The translations under genes and the position numbers were made by a program. This document shows, piece after piece, positions 30,530 to 31,085 of a DNA stretch of 31,085 bases. The DNA comes from an uncultured Clostridia bacterium (GTDB taxonomy: Bacteria > Bacillota > Clostridia > UMGS1810). Position 1 is the first letter of the stretch; every line of letters begins with the position of its first letter. The notes below the pieces were generated by a model that was not told the DNA's origin, ran no database searches, and saw nothing but the letters and a program-made list of their open reading frames with translations. The stretch is taken from positions 1 to 31,085 of the forward strand of contig CALGRC010000150.1 in assembly GCA_937959315.1 (NCBI GenBank), in the 5' to 3' direction.

Positions 30530-31085
30530 ATGAAGAAATTGATATCATTGTCAGTTGCAGCCATCCTGGCCTTTAGTATGTTGTTTACCATTACAGCGTT
30601 TGCATCTGACACCGGCTATGTCACCACAGACGTCTTAAATGTCCGGGCTGCAGCTACAACCGATTCGGGCATTATCACACAGATTTACCGCGGCAACCAA
30701 GTGGAAATTATCGGCGTTTCAGGCGCATGGTATGAAATCAATTACTGGGGGATTTCGGCTTTTGTTCACAGCGACTATATCAGCGTACCAAACCCGGCTT
30801 CCCGGGGCGGCGGCGACCGCACCAAAGGGCAGCGGGCGGCGGACATTGCCTTGCAGTATCTGGGAACCCCTTACTGCTATGGCGGTTCTTCCCCCAGCGG
30901 GTTTGACTGCTCGGGGCTGACAAGCTATACATACAGCCAAATGGGCGTATCGCTCAGCCGTACGGCGGCTTCGCAGGCCAACCAGGGTACTTATGTTGCA
31001 AAGAGCGATCTGCAGCCGGGCGATTTGGTGTTTTTCAACACCAGCGGCGGTATCAGCCATGTTGGGATCTATACCGGGAACGGCC
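30530..31085 (+). CDS. Secreted SH3b-NlpC/P60 cell-wall endopeptidase (3' end cut by window)
   Basis: At least 185 residues. A signal peptide (MKKLISLSVAAILAFSMLFT, cleavage after AFA) is followed by a bacterial SH3 domain (about 30-85; VTTDVLNVRAAATTDSGIIT, then GISAFVHSDYIS). An NlpC/P60 domain starts at about 100 with catalytic Cys127 in GFDCSGL and His177 in ISHVGIY. Such enzymes cut the stem peptide of peptidoglycan, often between gamma-D-Glu and the diamino acid. GGGGG lies about ten bases before the ATG. The protein runs off the right edge of the window, so the third catalytic residue is not seen. Confidence 0.94.
   Translation, partial: MKKLISLSVAAILAFSMLFTITAFASDTGYVTTDVLNVRAAATTDSGIITQIYRGNQVEIIGVSGAWYEINYWGISAFVHSDYISVPNPASRGGGDRTKGQRAADIALQYLGTPYCYGGSSPSGFDCSGLTSYTYSQMGVSLSRTAASQANQGTYVAKSDLQPGDLVFFNTSGGISHVGIYTGNG

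Overview
This window looks like chromosome from a spore-forming member of the Bacillota, probably of the class Clostridia. The evidence is dipicolinate synthase genes, YlmC/PRC-barrel sporulation-type proteins, SLH-domain surface proteins, consensus sigma-A promoters and AGGAGG-type ribosome binding sites, in moderately GC-rich DNA. I see no rRNA, tRNA or CRISPR array. The left end is not clean. Bases 1-59 are an Illumina P7/TruSeq adapter. About 115 bases after it encode a glycoside hydrolase family 115 motif that does not belong to the radical SAM gene it is fused to, so the first ~175 bases should not be trusted.

The most interesting part is 2274-8764. The dipicolinate synthase A gene (spoVFA/dpaA) is split in two on the minus strand. 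The 5' part (8764-8360, 135 codons) and the 3' part (3348-2860) lie 5 kb apart. Each ends or begins in the same 18-bp direct repeat (8360-8377 and 3331-3348), which encodes the conserved NAIPTA motif in the same frame. Deleting 5,029 bp between the repeats would restore an in-frame 291-residue SpoVFA and put spoVFB (2274-2858) directly behind it. The intervening DNA encodes a large serine recombinase (4677-6041), a translationally coupled 48-residue protein (6038-6184), a secreted serpin, a purine permease and a phosphoribosyltransferase. The joined element ends form an imperfect dyad, as expected of a serine-recombinase attP. This has the architecture of the sigK skin element, here in spoVFA: a candidate developmentally excised element that would gate spore dipicolinic acid synthesis. 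Candidate sigma-E-like (recombinase) and sigma-K-like (spoVFA) promoters fit that reading but are inferences.

Left of spoVFAB is a vitamin B6-type salvage operon (kinase, ECF S component, radical SAM protein), transcribed leftward. Right of the element, transcribed rightward, are a PspC-domain protein, a small HTH regulator, a YigZ-family protein, thioredoxin, a class B penicillin-binding protein, YlmC, a second PRC-barrel protein, a YtxH-like small protein, an AI-2E-family permease, and two SLH-domain exported proteins, the second being a probable S-layer protein with a long leader.

From 19.2 to 29.6 kb the strand flips. It holds a DUF1275 membrane protein, the branched-chain amino acid operon ilvB-ilvN-ilvC, a polA-coaE-lytic transglycosylase-aldo/keto reductase cluster (the reductase carries a frameshift near its 3' end) and a second class B PBP. 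The right end holds a GNAT acetyltransferase and an SH3-NlpC/P60 cell-wall hydrolase cut by the window edge. Cell-envelope functions dominate the right half.
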